Source: Filibacter tadaridae (GTDB taxonomy: Bacteria > Bacillota > Bacilli > Bacillales_A > Planococcaceae). From it: a stretch of DNA of 64,000 bases. The translations under genes were made by a program, and so were the position numbers. This document shows, piece by piece, positions 63,241 through 64,000 of the stretch. The DNA lies in the NCBI RefSeq assembly GCF_900609045.1, contig NZ_UXAV01000036.1, positions 1 through 64,000 of the forward strand, written 5' to 3'. Position 1 is the stretch's first letter, and each line of letters opens with the position of its first letter. A model generated the notes under the pieces. The model was not told the origin of the DNA, ran no database searches, and saw only the letters and a list, made by a program, of their open reading frames with translations.

Positions 63241-63797
63241 GAAGGACTGAGCGGCATCCGTCGAAGGGGGATGCGAATTCACTTTGGCATATTTATAAAA
63301 CGGTCCCTTTTTTTAAAGTTGCAAAAAACTTTGTCGTTATTCAATTATCAAGATATACACCTTTCGTATCCGTAAAAAATTTTATGTTCCGTACATTCCT
63401 TAACATGGAAGTCGGTGAGAAGACTGCCTTTGCATTGATGGTTATGCCTGATGTCATGTTCCCGGAGCGGATCAAAATCGGGAGCAATTCAATCATCGGT
63501 TTCAATACGACCATACTTGCACATGAATATTTAATAGACGAATACCGGATTGGCGATGTCGTTATTGGAGACAATGTTTTAATAGGTGCAAATACAACAA
63601 TACTCCCCGGTGTGGAGGTTGGTGACGGAGCGATTGTTTCAGCTGCTTCACTTGTGAATCGGGATATTCCACCTGGTGTATTTGCGGGCGGGAACCCAGT
63701 TAAAATTATTTTTTCGAAAGCGCAAATGGATGAGCGAGGGAAACAATCTGTCGGCAATCAGGATATTGAAAACGAGTTGCGTACGAATAACTTATGA
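63237..63797 (+). CDS. yvoF: YvoF-like acetyltransferase (left-handed beta helix)
   Basis: 186 residues. Opening RTERHPSKGDANSLWHIYKT closely resembles B. subtilis YvoF. Hexapeptide repeats (IKIGSNSIIGFNTTI, VVIGDNVLIGANTTILPGVE, VGDGAIVSAASLVNRDIPPG) form a trimeric acetyltransferase helix. The acceptor is unknown. TTG start overlaps the ppaX stop with GAGG upstream. It is about 12 residues longer than I recall for YvoF, in a charged C-terminal tail. Confidence 0.85.
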   Translation: MRRTERHPSKGDANSLWHIYKTVPFFKVAKNFVVIQLSRYTPFVSVKNFMFRTFLNMEVGEKTAFALMVMPDVMFPERIKIGSNSIIGFNTTILAHEYLIDEYRIGDVVIGDNVLIGANTTILPGVEVGDGAIVSAASLVNRDIPPGVFAGGNPVKIIFSKAQMDERGKQSVGNQDIENELRTNNL

Positions 63798-63850
63798 TAT
63801 AATAGGAAAGATAACGGGAAGGGACGTATATTCGTTCCTTCTTATTTTTT
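63798..63850 (+). promoter_or_regulatory. -10 and terminator hairpin between yvoF and the TPR gene
   Basis: TATAAT at 63798-63803 is followed by hairpin GAAGGGACG...CGTTCCTTC (63818-63841) and a T-run. The hairpin probably ends the hprK operon; it lies downstream of the -10, so it could also affect the next gene. Confidence 0.55.
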
Positions 63851-63863
63851 CGGGGGAATATGA

Positions 63864-64000
63864 TTGGATAATAAACGTAAGCTACAAAGCAAAAAAGTGA
63901 TCTCGTTCATACCAGACGGTGAATTTTATTATAGTAAAGCGATTCAGGCAATACAACGAGAGCGATTTGTTGATGCCCAAAAGTACTTGAAAAGGGCAAT
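63864..64000 (+). CDS. TPR protein, YvcD-like (partial, runs off the window)
   Basis: 45 codons are visible from TTG 63864, with GGGGG 8 bases upstream: MDNKRKLQSKKVISFIPDGE then FYYSKAIQAIQRERFVDAQK and YLKRA. The pattern of a first TPR helix pair (AIQAIQRERFVDAQKYLKRA) and the opening K..VI.F...GE suggest a YvcD-like tetratricopeptide protein. The rest is outside the window. Confidence 0.7.
   Translation, partial: MDNKRKLQSKKVISFIPDGEFYYSKAIQAIQRERFVDAQKYLKRA

Overview
The window looks like a chromosome segment of a low-to-moderate GC, spore-forming Firmicute in the Bacillales, most likely family Planococcaceae (Sporosarcina-like). The grounds are protein sequences and gene order that track Bacillus subtilis (yheE, yheB-yheA, yhaQ-P-O-N-M-prsA, hpr-yhaH-trpP-hit-ecsA-ecsB, uvrB-uvrA, hprK-lgt-yvoD-ppaX-yvoF), a small spore-type YjcZ protein, and dispersed palindromic repeats. 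The genus is an inference.

Layout. 1-2045: end of a 23S rRNA gene, a 5S gene with its own likely promoter, and 16 tRNA genes closed by a terminator. 2067-4330: an ISL3-type insertion sequence with a frameshifted transposase, plus repeats. 4653-7115: a glycosyltransferase and the UDP-glucose pyrophosphorylase gene, an exopolysaccharide or envelope pair. 7426-19901: pgi, queG, trmL, a purine permease with candidate PurR sites, an aldo/keto reductase, a soluble chemotaxis-type transducer, a pseudouridine synthase, a BdbC/thioredoxin pair and a GNAT-nitrilase fusion. 19969-21272: an rsgA gene behind a leader peptide and an intrinsic terminator, which looks like attenuation. 21290-29080: nested repeats, a CNNM/CBS membrane protein, and a BmrCD-type heterodimeric ABC exporter also behind a leader peptide and terminator. 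29120-37323: yhe-type genes, ferritin-like protein, malate synthase G, hemZ and an enoyl-CoA hydratase. 37501-52593: a small HTH/membrane cassette with a 34-bp perfect palindrome, then the yha-prsA-hpr-trpP-hit-ecs block (ABC transporter, DNA/RNA nucleases, secretion foldase, regulator). 52680-57625: LexA-type box and uvrBA. 58074-64000: yvlB, then the hprK-lgt-yvoD-ppaX-yvoF operon and the start of a TPR gene.

Most protein-coding content is ordinary housekeeping. The unusual material is between genes: (1) an array of 19 copies of a 12-bp word at strict 21-bp (sometimes 19-bp) spacing between yvlB and hprK; (2) a roughly 125-bp structured element, present in the 23S-5S spacer and after uvrA, whose stems covary between copies; (3) an approximately 190-bp repeat inserted inside a 155-bp repeat at two loci; (4) two leader-peptide/terminator arrangements; (5) two smaller word arrays near 4370 and 7336. 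Several small genes were read directly from the sequence (36, 41, 52 and 30 residues, plus leader peptides). All identities come from reading motifs and remembered family features; no searches were run.
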